NCBI GenBank assembly: GCA_012523605.1
Contig: JAAYTY010000185.1
Span: 1-15,139 of the forward strand
Direction: 5' to 3'
Length of the DNA stretch: 15,139 bases
Origin: Candidatus Fermentibacterota bacterium
GTDB lineage: Bacteria > Fermentibacterota > Fermentibacteria > Fermentibacterales > Fermentibacteraceae
How positions within the stretch are numbered: the stretch's first letter is position 1; each line of letters starts with the position of its first letter. The notes beneath the pieces were generated by a model, which saw only the letters and a list, made by a program, of their open reading frames with translations, did no database searches and was not told where the DNA came from. A program made the translations under genes and the position numbers. Positions 1 to 8,282 of the stretch are shown in pieces.

Positions 1-1
1 A

Positions 2-2908
2 GACAGCCCTCTTCATGCATCGAGAGACCTCGGAGAGGCGTTGAAGGAGCTGGCCGAAGTGCTGCCGCCCAGACTGTGCCTGGTCCTCTCCTCCGGGACG
101 CCCGTCGAATGGCTCGAAACCGGGGATCTCCATCATGTGGATCTGACGGGCCAGGCGGAGGAGTCGGCGGACCTCCCCTGCGGAATCCCCGGGGCTTCGG
201 GCTGGCCGGGCCCGTCGTGGCTGGGTGCGAGACGCCGAGGGATCATGACCGGAGGAGAGCCCGAGATGCCGGTCGAGCCGCAGACGCTCCTCTCGGAGGG
301 AGCCTTCAGAGAGCTCGCGGCGGCATGGGACTCCGGGGAGCCCGGACGTCCCGACAGCACCACGGCCGCGGAGTGCTTCCTGGAGCTGGGCTTTCCCGAG
401 AGATCGCTCGAACTCCTTGCCGCGGATGCGGGGGAGCTTAGGGCGCGTGCCTCGATCCAGCTTGGAATGAATCGTGAAGCGGAGGCCGCGCTGCGAGCAC
501 TTGGACAGCGCAGGACTCAGGCGGGGGACCTCCTTCTTGCCGACATCTTGATCTCGGATGCGAGGTTCGACGAGGCGCTGGAAGTTCTGGGTGAGGCCGC
601 CGAGTTCGGAAGGATCGAGCGCAGAGCGAGGATCCTCGACCTGCTCGGCAGGCCTTCGCAGGCGCTCGAACTCATCGATTCGGAGCTGCCCGCCACTTCC
701 GAGCGCGGAAGGGCGGATCTGCTCTGCACGAAATCCACTCTTATGATGAGGCTGGGCTTCTACGAGGATGCGCTGAAGGCGGCGGACGAGGCTGTGAACG
801 TCTCGAGGAGCGCGGCCGACCTCGCGGCCCTCACTCGCAGCCTCCAGGAGCGCGGAAGGGTGCGGGAAGTGACGGGAGCCTGGCGGGAGGCGCTGGACGA
901 CTGCCGCATGGCCGTCTTCCACTGCGAGGAGAATGGCCTGAGGTTCGCCCGCCCGCCCCATATAGACTGCTTCGTCCTGGCCACGCGCATGGGTCTCCTC
1001 TCGGAATCGGAAGCGCTCTGGAGGACCATCCCGGCGGTCATGGGAAGGACCGAGGCATCGTCAGGCCCGGGCCGGCTGACGCTGGACATGCTCGAAGCCT
1101 GCGCGGGTACGCTTCTCGGGAGAGGGGCCAGGGCCATGGCTGCGGCGGAGCGCGGAGCCGCGGCGGCGGCATCCATGAGCATGCCCCTCAGGCAGGGCCT
1201 GTGCCTCCTCTACAGGGGCATTCTTATGATGCAGGAAGGCGAGATGGAAGAGGCCGTCCAGTCTCTTCGTCACGCGAGATCCATCGCCGGCCTGCTCGGA
1301 GACCGGCATCTCGAGCTTCTGGCAGATCTGGCCCAGGCTCAGGCCGGTCTGCCGGTCGAGACAGCCAGGATCACCGCTCTGGCTTCCGACCTCGGTCTGG
1401 CGGCCGAAGTCCTGGAATCCCGCTCGCTGCCCGCCGTCGAGCCCGGCGAAAGGGCCGAAGCTCTCGGCGCGCTACTCGACCTGCCGTCCCCCCTGCGTGC
1501 CTGCGAGCTGGCTTCGCTCTCCCCGGAGATGCTCCCTGAACGCCTACTCACGCGTCTGTCGAGGACCAGGGATGAACTGCTGTCGGTCATGTCCGACGAG
1601 GACGCGGAATCTTTCAGGGCTCTTACGCGAGGGCTCGATGCCGCCCGTGGAACCGGCAGGCCGTTCGTCACGGGGGGGCAGGCCGTCGAGACTCTGCGAT
1701 CGTTCTCCTCCTGGGCGCTGGGCTTCTCCAGAGGGATTGAGGACCTGTCGGGGCTTGCGCGCATCACAGGTGCGGACGAGATCTCTGCGGAGGGCGACGG
1801 GGAGATCATAGCGGATTCGCCGGTGCCTCTGAGGGCGTCGGGCGGAGACCTGGGGCTGGCCCGGGCCCTCGGCCCGGCCGCGGCGGTGATAGCCGCATCC
1901 GTGCCTCGTCGCGGCGAGCCGGGCGCAGCCGGGGATGACGATCCCTTCCCTGAGATCGCAGGATCCTCCCCGGCGGTCATCCGGCTGAAGGAGGAGATGG
2001 CCAAGGCCGCTCCGCTCTCCCTTCCGATACTGATCACAGGTGAGACTGGTACCGGCAAGGACCTGGTGGCCCGGGGCATCCACAGGAGGAGCCGTTCGGC
2101 GCATGGGCCGTTCGTGCCCGTGGACTGCGGCGCCATCCCGGAGACGCTTCTCGAGTCGGAGCTCTTCGGGGCCAGAAGGGGAGCCTATACGGATCTGAGA
2201 GCGGACAGGAGCGGGCTCGTCGAGTCCGCCTCCGGAGGAACGCTCTTTCTCGACGAGATGGGCAATCTCGCACAGGCCATGCAGGTCAAGCTCCTGCGTG
2301 TGCTGGAAACGGGGAGGTTCCGAAGGCTGGGGGATTCGGCCGAGCAGGAGGTCGCCTTCAGGCTGCTGGCCGCCACGAATTCCGATCTGTCTTCGGCGGT
2401 CGCTGCCGGCCGCTTCCGGGCCGACCTCTACTACAGGCTCGCCGTGGTCGTCATACGGACGCCTTCTCTGCGCGAGAGGCTCCAGGACATACCCGATCTC
2501 GCCAGGAGGTTCGTCGTCGAGATGAGGTCGGCGGAGGCCGGCGATCCGCCGTCCGTAACCGCCGGAGCGCTTCGCAGGCTCGCGATGCACTCGTGGCCCG
2601 GCAACGTCAGGGAACTGCGGAACGTCATCCAGCGGGCTGTTCTTCTGAGCGACGGCAGGCTGATCACGGAGCGGGAGATCGTCTTCGAGGACATCCCGGT
2701 CAATCCGATCTTGCCGAGGCTGGAGAGCATAGAGGACGCCGTCGCAAGGCACGTTCACCTGGTCCTGGAATCGGTGGCGGGCAACAGGGCTCGTGCGGCG
2801 GAGATCCTGGAATGCGACCCCAAGACGCTGAGGAAGTACCTTTCGCTCTACGAATCCCGCTTCGGGAATCCCTCCCGCGGCTCAGCGAGGGAGCTTCCCG
2901 GCCTGTAG
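2..2908 (+). CDS. Sigma54-type AAA+ transcriptional activator with NTPase/TPR N-terminal region (5' truncated)
   Basis: The reading frame is open from base 2, so the true start lies upstream; the TTG at 41 is only the first start-like codon inside the window. The order of regions is as follows. Residues around 50-190 nt (LCLVLSSGTPVEW...HVDLTG) look like the end of a STAND/AAA-type NTPase module. A long helical region (about 330-1420 nt) carries degenerate TPR pairs such as YEDALKAADEAV. A linker follows, and then a sigma54-interaction AAA+ domain (about 1967-2670). This has Walker A GETGTGKD at 2039-2062, Walker B LFLDEMG from 2243, and a FRADLYYRL sensor/arginine-finger segment. A Fis-type HTH (AAEILECDPKTLRKYL) lies at about 2790-2850. 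The family drives open-complex formation by sigma54 RNA polymerase. The GAFTGA loop reads GAYTDL (2180-2197), so contact with sigma54 is not assured. The N-terminal modules suggest signal-dependent control. The last 61 bp overlap the convergent glycosylase gene. Domain calls are confident; target genes are unknown. Confidence 0.9.
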   Translation, partial: DSPLHASRDLGEALKELAEVLPPRLCLVLSSGTPVEWLETGDLHHVDLTGQAEESADLPCGIPGASGWPGPSWLGARRRGIMTGGEPEMPVEPQTLLSEGAFRELAAAWDSGEPGRPDSTTAAECFLELGFPERSLELLAADAGELRARASIQLGMNREAEAALRALGQRRTQAGDLLLADILISDARFDEALEVLGEAAEFGRIERRARILDLLGRPSQALELIDSELPATSERGRADLLCTKSTLMMRLGFYEDALKAADEAVNVSRSAADLAALTRSLQERGRVREVTGAWREALDDCRMAVFHCEENGLRFARPPHIDCFVLATRMGLLSESEALWRTIPAVMGRTEASSGPGRLTLDMLEACAGTLLGRGARAMAAAERGAAAAASMSMPLRQGLCLLYRGILMMQEGEMEEAVQSLRHARSIAGLLGDRHLELLADLAQAQAGLPVETARITALASDLGLAAEVLESRSLPAVEPGERAEALGALLDLPSPLRACELASLSPEMLPERLLTRLSRTRDELLSVMSDEDAESFRALTRGLDAARGTGRPFVTGGQAVETLRSFSSWALGFSRGIEDLSGLARITGADEISAEGDGEIIADSPVPLRASGGDLGLARALGPAAAVIAASVPRRGEPGAAGDDDPFPEIAGSSPAVIRLKEEMAKAAPLSLPILITGETGTGKDLVARGIHRRSRSAHGPFVPVDCGAIPETLLESELFGARRGAYTDLRADRSGLVESASGGTLFLDEMGNLAQAMQVKLLRVLETGRFRRLGDSAEQEVAFRLLAATNSDLSSAVAAGRFRADLYYRLAVVVIRTPSLRERLQDIPDLARRFVVEMRSAEAGDPPSVTAGALRRLAMHSWPGNVRELRNVIQRAVLLSDGRLITEREIVFEDIPVNPILPRLESIEDAVARHVHLVLESVAGNRARAAEILECDPKTLRKYLSLYESRFGNPSRGSARELPGL

Positions 2909-3546
2909 CCCCTTCCACTCGCCCTCCGCGACAGGTACGGCGAGCCGGATTGAAAGAAGCGTCTCTTCAGCTCCGCATCCTTCGTGATGCCTATCCTTGC
3001 TGAAGCTTCGACCGTCATCCCGGCCGGGCGGGGCCTGACCAGGATCGTCATATCGGGCCCGGACAGGCTGGTCCCGTCATGCCTGAGATCGATTCCGAGC
3101 GCTTCGCACAATCTGCCCGGGCCTGAAGCCAGAAGCAGAGGATCGGCACCCCCCCTCCTGCGGATCATCAAATCGAGCCCTGCGAGCGGCTCTATGGCCC
3201 TCACGAGCACCGCTTCGCCGGAGCCCTCCGGCCCGGTCACCACGTTGAAGCAGTAGTGCACGCCATAGCTCACATATACGTAAGCGACTCCTCCGCGGCG
3301 GAACATCGAGGCGTTCCTTCGCGTAGGGCCGGGGTAGGAATGACTCGCCCTGTCGTCGGCCGTGTAGGCCTCGGTCTCGACTATCACGCCGCCTGTCGTT
3401 CCGTCGTTCGACCGTGTCAGCAGCAGACAGCCGACGAGCCTCTCCGCGACCTCCAGCGCACCAGATTCGAAGAAGCCCGGAGAGGGCGGTCTCCACCCTC
3501 CTCCCGCTTCGGGGGGGACGCAGCCGGACGATCCTTCTCCGCTCAC
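2848..3546 (-). CDS. mpg: DNA-3-methyladenine glycosylase (AAG/MPG family)
   Basis: A base-excision-repair monofunctional glycosylase that removes alkylated purines such as 3-methyladenine and hypoxanthine. With the chosen GTG start it has 232 residues. The family core begins at PGFFESGALEVAERLVG (about residue 23). IVETEAY holds the catalytic-type Glu59 and intercalating-type Tyr61, then ASHS (68-70), RNASMFRRGGVAYVYVSYGVHYCFN shortened here to its recognisable YGVHYCFN (94-101), and VLVRAIEP (113-120) with the conserved Arg116. The GTG at 3546 was chosen because AGGAGG (3551-3556) sits 4 nt upstream. An in-frame ATG at 3585 would add 13 residues but lacks a well-placed ribosome site. The family domain normally ends near PYLSR (203-207). 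Here about 25 Arg/Gly/Ser-rich residues follow and run into the end of the convergent activator gene, as if the ancestral stop was lost. Function is confident; start is moderately so. Confidence 0.92.
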   Translation of the reverse strand: MSGEGSSGCVPPEAGGGWRPPSPGFFESGALEVAERLVGCLLLTRSNDGTTGGVIVETEAYTADDRASHSYPGPTRRNASMFRRGGVAYVYVSYGVHYCFNVVTGPEGSGEAVLVRAIEPLAGLDLMIRRRGGADPLLLASGPGRLCEALGIDLRHDGTSLSGPDMTILVRPRPAGMTVEASARIGITKDAELKRRFFQSGSPYLSRRASGRGYRPGSSLAEPREGFPKRDS

Positions 3547-3550
3547 GGAG

Positions 3551-3556
3551 CCTCCT
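3551..3556 (-). promoter_or_regulatory. Ribosome binding site deciding the glycosylase start
   Basis: Read on the minus strand this is AGGAGG, 4 nt before the GTG at 3546. It is the only strong Shine-Dalgarno in this stretch that is placed for an in-frame start. The upstream ATG at 3585 has its nearest GGAGG about 16 nt away. Confidence 0.6.
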
Positions 3557-3585
3557 GACCCGGGATATCGGACGCGGTGCCTCAT

Positions 3586-3682
3586 GCGGGAAACATAAGA
3601 GACCTCCGGGACAGACCGGGCGGAGTCTTCGTCCGGCGCCGGAGTTGCCGCGGGGGTAGGGACCGGCGAGATTCGACCAGCC
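3586..3682. promoter_or_regulatory. Divergent intergenic region between glycosylase and PrsW genes, with a 12-bp palindrome
   Basis: The two genes diverge from here, so both promoters should lie in or near this stretch. It contains the perfect palindrome TCCGGCGCCGGA (3632-3643), about 40-50 bp upstream of the PrsW start. A weaker inverted pair CTCCG/CGGAG lies at about 3604-3625. No convincing -35/-10 pair was recognised. In DNA this GC-rich the palindrome could be chance, so an operator role is only a possibility. Confidence 0.3.
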
Positions 3683-4663
3683 ATGATCACGCCTGCGACA
3701 GGTCTCGTTTCGGTTGCGCCCTCCCTGCTCCTGATGTGGTTCTTCCATGCCAGGGACAGATTCAGGGAACCCCCCGGAGTCGTCTGGAAGACCTTCCTTC
3801 TCGGCCTGCTCACGATCCCTCCCGTGGTCGTCCTGGAAGGGATTCTCACAGCCGCCAGGCCCGATGGGACGACCGGTCTCGAAACAGCCCTCTTCGATGC
3901 ATTCCTGGCGGCCGCCTTCGTCGAGGAGACTTTCAAGCTGCTGGTCCTCCTGCTATACCCGTTCAGACAGCCGGCCTTCGACGAGCTCATGGACGGGATG
4001 GTCTACGGCGCCGTGGCGAGCCTGGGGTTCGCCACGCTCGAGAACATCCTCTACGTGTTCGAGGGCGGAATGAGCGTGGGAATAACCAGGGCGCTCCTGT
4101 CAGTGCCGGCGCACGCGTGCTGGGGAGCCCTCCTGGGTTACTACACCGCCCGTGGCAGGATTGCGGGAAGGCCGCTCCGGGGCGCTCTCTCGGGTCTTTC
4201 GGCGGCGATATTCCTGCACGGGCTCTACGACTTCCCGATCATGTATCTCGTCTGGATGGACGAGACCCCGGGAGCGGCGCTTTCCATCCCGGTCACTCTG
4301 GCGGTCGCGGTCGCGGGCTGGGTCTGGGTACTGCGGGTTTCCAGGCGGATCCGCAGGGCGCAGATGGAATCCCGCCCGGCGGGCCGGTCAGGGAGCTCCC
4401 TGGGCGTGCCTCCGGGTCGTACCGGACGTCCAGCCTCCCGGGCGGGGGCGGTTCTGATGCTCTTCGCCGGAGTCATCCTGGCAAGCCTCGGGGCGCTGAT
4501 AGTCCTGGGAATCGTCATCGGGTTCGCGACGGGGTCTGTCGCGCACGGCAACGGGCCATCCGTTCTGGTCGGAGGGTTCGTGACCGGCGTGCTCCCTCTT
4601 CTCATCGGGATTCTGCTCTTCCACTCGGGCATCCGCCGCCTGAACCACACGGTATCAGGTTGA
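3683..4663 (+). CDS. prsW: PrsW-family glutamic intramembrane protease
   Basis: A 326-residue polytopic membrane protein. All family signatures are present: the N-terminal HARDRFREPP (22-31), typical of the rD..EP turn after TM1; the EETFK motif (81-85), the glutamate pair of the active site; GFATLENILYV (115-125), with the second conserved Glu-Asn; and the two histidines His144 (PAHACWG) and His179 (HGLYDFP). In Bacillus the family cleaves the anti-sigma factor RsiW at site 1. Elsewhere substrates are mostly unknown, and no anti-sigma gene is next to this one. After the core there is a basic Pro/Arg/Ser-rich linker (about 225-250) and two extra hydrophobic segments (about 253-275 and 290-315), making roughly eight to nine membrane spans. 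The ATG at 3683 fits the family N-terminus, but no good ribosome site precedes it. It converges on tamB with a hairpin between them. Confidence 0.9.
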   Translation: MITPATGLVSVAPSLLLMWFFHARDRFREPPGVVWKTFLLGLLTIPPVVVLEGILTAARPDGTTGLETALFDAFLAAAFVEETFKLLVLLLYPFRQPAFDELMDGMVYGAVASLGFATLENILYVFEGGMSVGITRALLSVPAHACWGALLGYYTARGRIAGRPLRGALSGLSAAIFLHGLYDFPIMYLVWMDETPGAALSIPVTLAVAVAGWVWVLRVSRRIRRAQMESRPAGRSGSSLGVPPGRTGRPASRAGAVLMLFAGVILASLGALIVLGIVIGFATGSVAHGNGPSVLVGGFVTGVLPLLIGILLFHSGIRRLNHTVSG

Positions 4664-4665
4664 AG

Positions 4666-4701
4666 AAAATCGGGTTACATCCTTCGACACATCCCGGTTT
4701 T
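4666..4701. terminator. Probable bidirectional rho-independent terminator between prsW and tamB
   Basis: AAAATCGGG (4666-4674) and CCCGGTTTT (4693-4701) form a 9-bp stem with one G-U pair and an 18-nt loop. The A/T ends of the stem supply a U-tract in both directions; the minus-strand read ends in ATTTTCTT. It starts 3 nt after the prsW stop and lies about 80 bp past the tamB stop, where a shared terminator of convergent genes is expected. The large loop and short stem keep confidence moderate. The rest of the gap (4702-4783) is relatively AT-rich and holds a TTGACA at 4736-4741 with no matching -10. Nothing else was seen there. Confidence 0.45.
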
Positions 4702-4783
4702 CCAACGGACGGCCATCTAGCTGGAAGATATATGATTGACATAGAACCACTTGCAGGGGGCTCTCAAACATTTCCGACACCGA

Positions 4784-7700
4784 CTAGTAGCGCAGAGTGT
4801 AGTGGAGTTCCAGGGAGGGCTCCTGCTCTCCGTGCAGAGTGGACTTGGTGCTGCCCGTGACATAGAGGTCCGGGTGGAAGTAGTACTGCGCGCTTATCGT
4901 GCCCGGCTCCGTAGAGAAGACGTCACCGGAGAAGGACACGAACAGGTCCGGCAGGATGTACTTGCCCAGACCCACCGTCAGGCTCGTCGAGTCCGCCAGA
5001 AGCTCCGGCGTGAGCTGGAGCTCGTCGAGCCCGATCTCCCCTCGGAGGCTCCTGGCCAGCAGCCTCCCCACATAGCCCTGGGCCGCGCCTTCCAGCTGGC
5101 TCTGCACCGCTCCGGTGTCCATCTGCTGAAGCTGCCCGTATGTCATCCCCACTGCAAGGAGAGCCAGCACGTCCTCCTGCGCCAGCTCTCCGAATGGTCC
5201 GGTGCCCGTGAGCGTTATCGAAGGGCTGTCCAGACTCCCCCCGATCGAGACGACGATGTGGTAGAGCTCCCTGTCCATGGTTCCCCTGATATCGGTCTCC
5301 GCTGTGATGGAGAGCCTCTGCTCCGGAGGGTCCCCCGCTATCAGTTCGACAGTCCCGTCCGTTATCCGGAAGTCTCTGTCGAGGAGGCGCACGCTTCCCC
5401 GCAGGGATCTCAGCGTGCCGTTCACCGCGGGATACCCCTGCTGAGTGAAGACCGTCACATCCACTCCTATCTCTATGTCCGCCAGCGAATTCCTGAACCA
5501 GACATCGCGATTGCTTCTGAGCGCGATCGACAGGTCGAACGGAAGCGGCCGCTGCTCGCCCGAAGAGCCCGCCGAAGACGAGCCGGGCATTCCTACGAGC
5601 CCCTCCTCGATGTCGATCTTCCCGGCGATCAGCGGCCTCGCCGACGCGGGATCACCCCCGCTCGAGAAGACCGAGCCCGAGAAGACCAGCGCGGCGAAGC
5701 CCCCCAGGGCTGTGCGGACCCTGTCGAATCCGGCCTCGAACCTGTACCCGTCGACACGGACACCCGTGCTGTCGCTCTCGAGGTCCAGCAGGAGCTCCGT
5801 GCTCATCACTCCGTTCCCGGCGCCGGCCGAAGCGGCGCTGATCCTGGTTGTGAAGCCCGTGGTATCGGGATAGTGGTGCGTCAGGTACATGACCACATTG
5901 TCTATCGGCATGTCGAGGCTCGTGACTATCAGCCTCTCGGCCATGGCCGACGCCTCCAGATCGAACAGGGGCCCGCTCCCGCCTTCCCTCTCGTAGCTCG
6001 CATGAGCAACTATGTCGGCTCCCCTCGTCCTCAGCGGGACAGGCAGGGCGTAGAACACCCAGTCGTCGAAGTGATTGATCTGGAAATCGACATTGGTGAT
6101 CCTGTCCAGCGAGAAGTCCAGCCTGCCTGCAGACCACACGTCCCGGACCTTCGCGGTGAAACCGGACCTGTTGCCGGAATCCCACGAGTAGAACCCGGTA
6201 ATCTCGAGATCGGAGTCGGCTATGTCCGCCTCGAAGACCAGGCTGTCCGCGCTGTAGAAGCCGAACGAAGGGCCCGTAATGCGGCCCTGGAGCCGGGCGT
6301 CCAGATCCTCGCCCGAGGCCTCTGCCCGCAACTCCAGGTTCCCTATGCCCGACACACCCCTGCCCAGGTGCAGGGCGGACGCTATGGAGGCGAAGTCGGC
6401 GTCGGCGATGCAGACGGAAAAGCGCAGCGTATCGCCCGGTCCGAAGGAGCCGTTCGTGCAGATGGTGCCCTGTGGGGTCCTGACCCACGCGGTGTCCAGC
6501 GACAGGGCGCCGCCGGGCAGGAGCCGGCAGGCCGCAGATCCGTCCTGGATCAGCTTGAGCTTGGACTGGTCGAGGCCGATCCCGGCCAGATCGAGGAAGG
6601 TCGTGTCACCAGGAACGCACCTGGCTGAAGCATACAGACTGTAGCCCCCCGGAGCCTCGACAGACAGATCGTCCATCCTGTACTCGCCTCTCGACAGTTC
6701 GAGGTTCCCCGAGATGGACAGAACGGTGCCCGCGACAGAGACGGCCCCGCACTCCACCGAGACGAGCCCCTCCGGACTCCCCCTGCCGAATTCGATGCTC
6801 CCGGACGCCGAGAACCCGCCGACCGAGCCTCCGTCGAACACCAAAGAGTCCAGGGAGACGTTCCCGTCGAGCGAGACGCGCGTCCTGGTGCCTGCGACCT
6901 CGGCCTCCCCCGACAGTCCCGTGAACCATGGAATGCCGGGTCCCAGCAGATTTTCGACCGGTTCCGAAGAGGGTAACACCAGCGCCACTCTGCCTCTGTA
7001 GGTCAGAGGCAGCATATCCTCTCCGAGAAGTCCCGATCCGCTGAAGGAGACATCGGCGCGATTCGAGGACAGATCTCCGGAGGCGCTCCAGCGGCTGCCG
7101 CCGAAAACCGCCTCCAGACTGGCGGCGTCCAGGCGCATATCGCCCAGAGTGCTGCCGCCCAGCGTAAGCCGGATACTGCCTCCTCTCACTCCGGATGCGT
7201 CGCCCTCGAGGTCCGCTCTCGCCGAACCGGATATGTTCGCGGAAGGCAGAGAGGCGGCGATCGCCGACGGATCGAAGGAGTTCATGGTGAAATCGGCCCC
7301 GGCCTGCCATTCCATCCCCGCGAATGCCATTCCTCCGTCGAGTCTCACTGACGCTCCCGGCCCGGACAGTTCCAGGCCCCTGAAGGCGATCCCGTCGAGC
7401 GTGGCCATGGCGGTGTCTGCGGAGAATTCCAGCTCGGTTCCACCGTATCCGGCCGATCCGTTCATGAGAGCCACCTCGATCTCGGGGCGCGAGATGGTTC
7501 CGCCCGCAGTTCCCGTGAAGTCCATGGACGCCGAGAACGGGATTTCCGGCAGAGAGACCGCTATCGTCCCGCTGGAGGAGATCTCCACGGAACCGTCCGA
7601 GCCGTCCATCCATCCGGTGAAGTAGAGATTGCCGAAGGGTGTCATCCCGGAGAACCCGCTGCTCTCGACGATGCCGTTGTGCAAGGATATCTGGCCGCTG

Positions 7701-8281
7701 CCCCTGAACCTCCCAAGGTCTCTGATGCATGCCGAAGCGCTGACGACGCCTGCGGAGACTCCGCGTCCACGGCTGACCGAGCCGGCGAAGCGCATCGAGT
7801 CCAGCAGGACTCCAAGGGAGTCCGATATGCGGCCGTAATCCAGCGTGAGGCTGTCCACTGAGCAGATGATCCCGCCGTCAATGTCTTCGAGGATCCCGGC
7901 CAGAGTCCTCGGGGTGCCGCGCGGGTTGCGCTCGGGGATCTTGATCTCCAGACTGGCCGCGGAAACTCTCTCGACACTCCTCGAGAGCAGGAAGACGCTG
8001 AGCGCCCCCTCCACCTCGCCGTCGCAGACGAGGACGAAGAGGCCGCGAGGCCCCAGCACCTCCACAGTGTCCACGGTGCTCCTCCAGAAGAGGTCGGTGT
8101 GTATCCTGCCGATCCTCACGAGTACGCTGTCTGTGGAGACGGAGCCCGCGACCAGCATGCCTATCGTCCCGTCGAGCATGCCCGTCAGGATGACGAAATA
8201 GGCCGACAGGATCATCAGGACGATGCCCGAGGCTATCGCCCTGTGCGGCCCTGTCCTGAAGCGGGGGAAGCGAATCGCCAT
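4784..8281 (-). CDS. tamB: Translocation/assembly module protein TamB (DUF490 family)
   Basis: A 1165-residue protein, close to the usual length of TamB. An N-terminal signal anchor (about residues 13-32, IASGIVLMILSAYFVIL) is followed by an elongated, almost purely beta repetitive region rich in Gly/Ser/Asp, as in the AsmA/TamB lipid-transfer groove fold. The C-terminal TamB domain (roughly residues 850-1165) contains recognisable family phrases such as VNGTLRSLRGSV, the LAQEDVLALLAVG stretch, and a barrel-like end LELHYTLRY finishing in an aromatic residue. The family spans the periplasm from the inner membrane and works with an Omp85 partner in outer-membrane assembly or phospholipid transport. 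The ATG at 8281 was chosen because the partner gene's stop ends one base before it (TAG-A-ATG) and the anchor begins soon after. The longer reading frame to 8356 lies inside the upstream gene. Translation is probably coupled to the upstream gene. Confidence 0.9.
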   Translation of the reverse strand: MAIRFPRFRTGPHRAIASGIVLMILSAYFVILTGMLDGTIGMLVAGSVSTDSVLVRIGRIHTDLFWRSTVDTVEVLGPRGLFVLVCDGEVEGALSVFLLSRSVERVSAASLEIKIPERNPRGTPRTLAGILEDIDGGIICSVDSLTLDYGRISDSLGVLLDSMRFAGSVSRGRGVSAGVVSASACIRDLGRFRGSGQISLHNGIVESSGFSGMTPFGNLYFTGWMDGSDGSVEISSSGTIAVSLPEIPFSASMDFTGTAGGTISRPEIEVALMNGSAGYGGTELEFSADTAMATLDGIAFRGLELSGPGASVRLDGGMAFAGMEWQAGADFTMNSFDPSAIAASLPSANISGSARADLEGDASGVRGGSIRLTLGGSTLGDMRLDAASLEAVFGGSRWSASGDLSSNRADVSFSGSGLLGEDMLPLTYRGRVALVLPSSEPVENLLGPGIPWFTGLSGEAEVAGTRTRVSLDGNVSLDSLVFDGGSVGGFSASGSIEFGRGSPEGLVSVECGAVSVAGTVLSISGNLELSRGEYRMDDLSVEAPGGYSLYASARCVPGDTTFLDLAGIGLDQSKLKLIQDGSAACRLLPGGALSLDTAWVRTPQGTICTNGSFGPGDTLRFSVCIADADFASIASALHLGRGVSGIGNLELRAEASGEDLDARLQGRITGPSFGFYSADSLVFEADIADSDLEITGFYSWDSGNRSGFTAKVRDVWSAGRLDFSLDRITNVDFQINHFDDWVFYALPVPLRTRGADIVAHASYEREGGSGPLFDLEASAMAERLIVTSLDMPIDNVVMYLTHHYPDTTGFTTRISAASAGAGNGVMSTELLLDLESDSTGVRVDGYRFEAGFDRVRTALGGFAALVFSGSVFSSGGDPASARPLIAGKIDIEEGLVGMPGSSSAGSSGEQRPLPFDLSIALRSNRDVWFRNSLADIEIGVDVTVFTQQGYPAVNGTLRSLRGSVRLLDRDFRITDGTVELIAGDPPEQRLSITAETDIRGTMDRELYHIVVSIGGSLDSPSITLTGTGPFGELAQEDVLALLAVGMTYGQLQQMDTGAVQSQLEGAAQGYVGRLLARSLRGEIGLDELQLTPELLADSTSLTVGLGKYILPDLFVSFSGDVFSTEPGTISAQYYFHPDLYVTGSTKSTLHGEQEPSLELHYTLRY

Positions 8282-8282
8282 T

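Noticed and set aside
1339..2758. Overlapping minus-strand open frames opposite the sigma54 activator
   Set aside because: They are antisense to conserved AAA+ motifs, show no family signature and have no ribosome site.
4736..4741. TTGACA as a -35 promoter box in the prsW/tamB gap
   Set aside because: No -10-like hexamer lies 16-18 bp downstream, and no plus-strand gene follows.
3577..4860. Plus-strand open frame of 427 codons over prsW
   Set aside because: It is in the wrong frame relative to the clear PrsW motifs and is rich in Arg/Gly/Pro. It also continues across the terminator-like hairpin.
4751..6628. Long plus-strand open frame (625 codons) opposite tamB
   Set aside because: It is rich in Arg, Gln, Val and Pro with no recognisable motif, lies wholly antisense to the clear TamB protein apart from a few bases, and is the kind of stop-free shadow that GC-rich genes produce.
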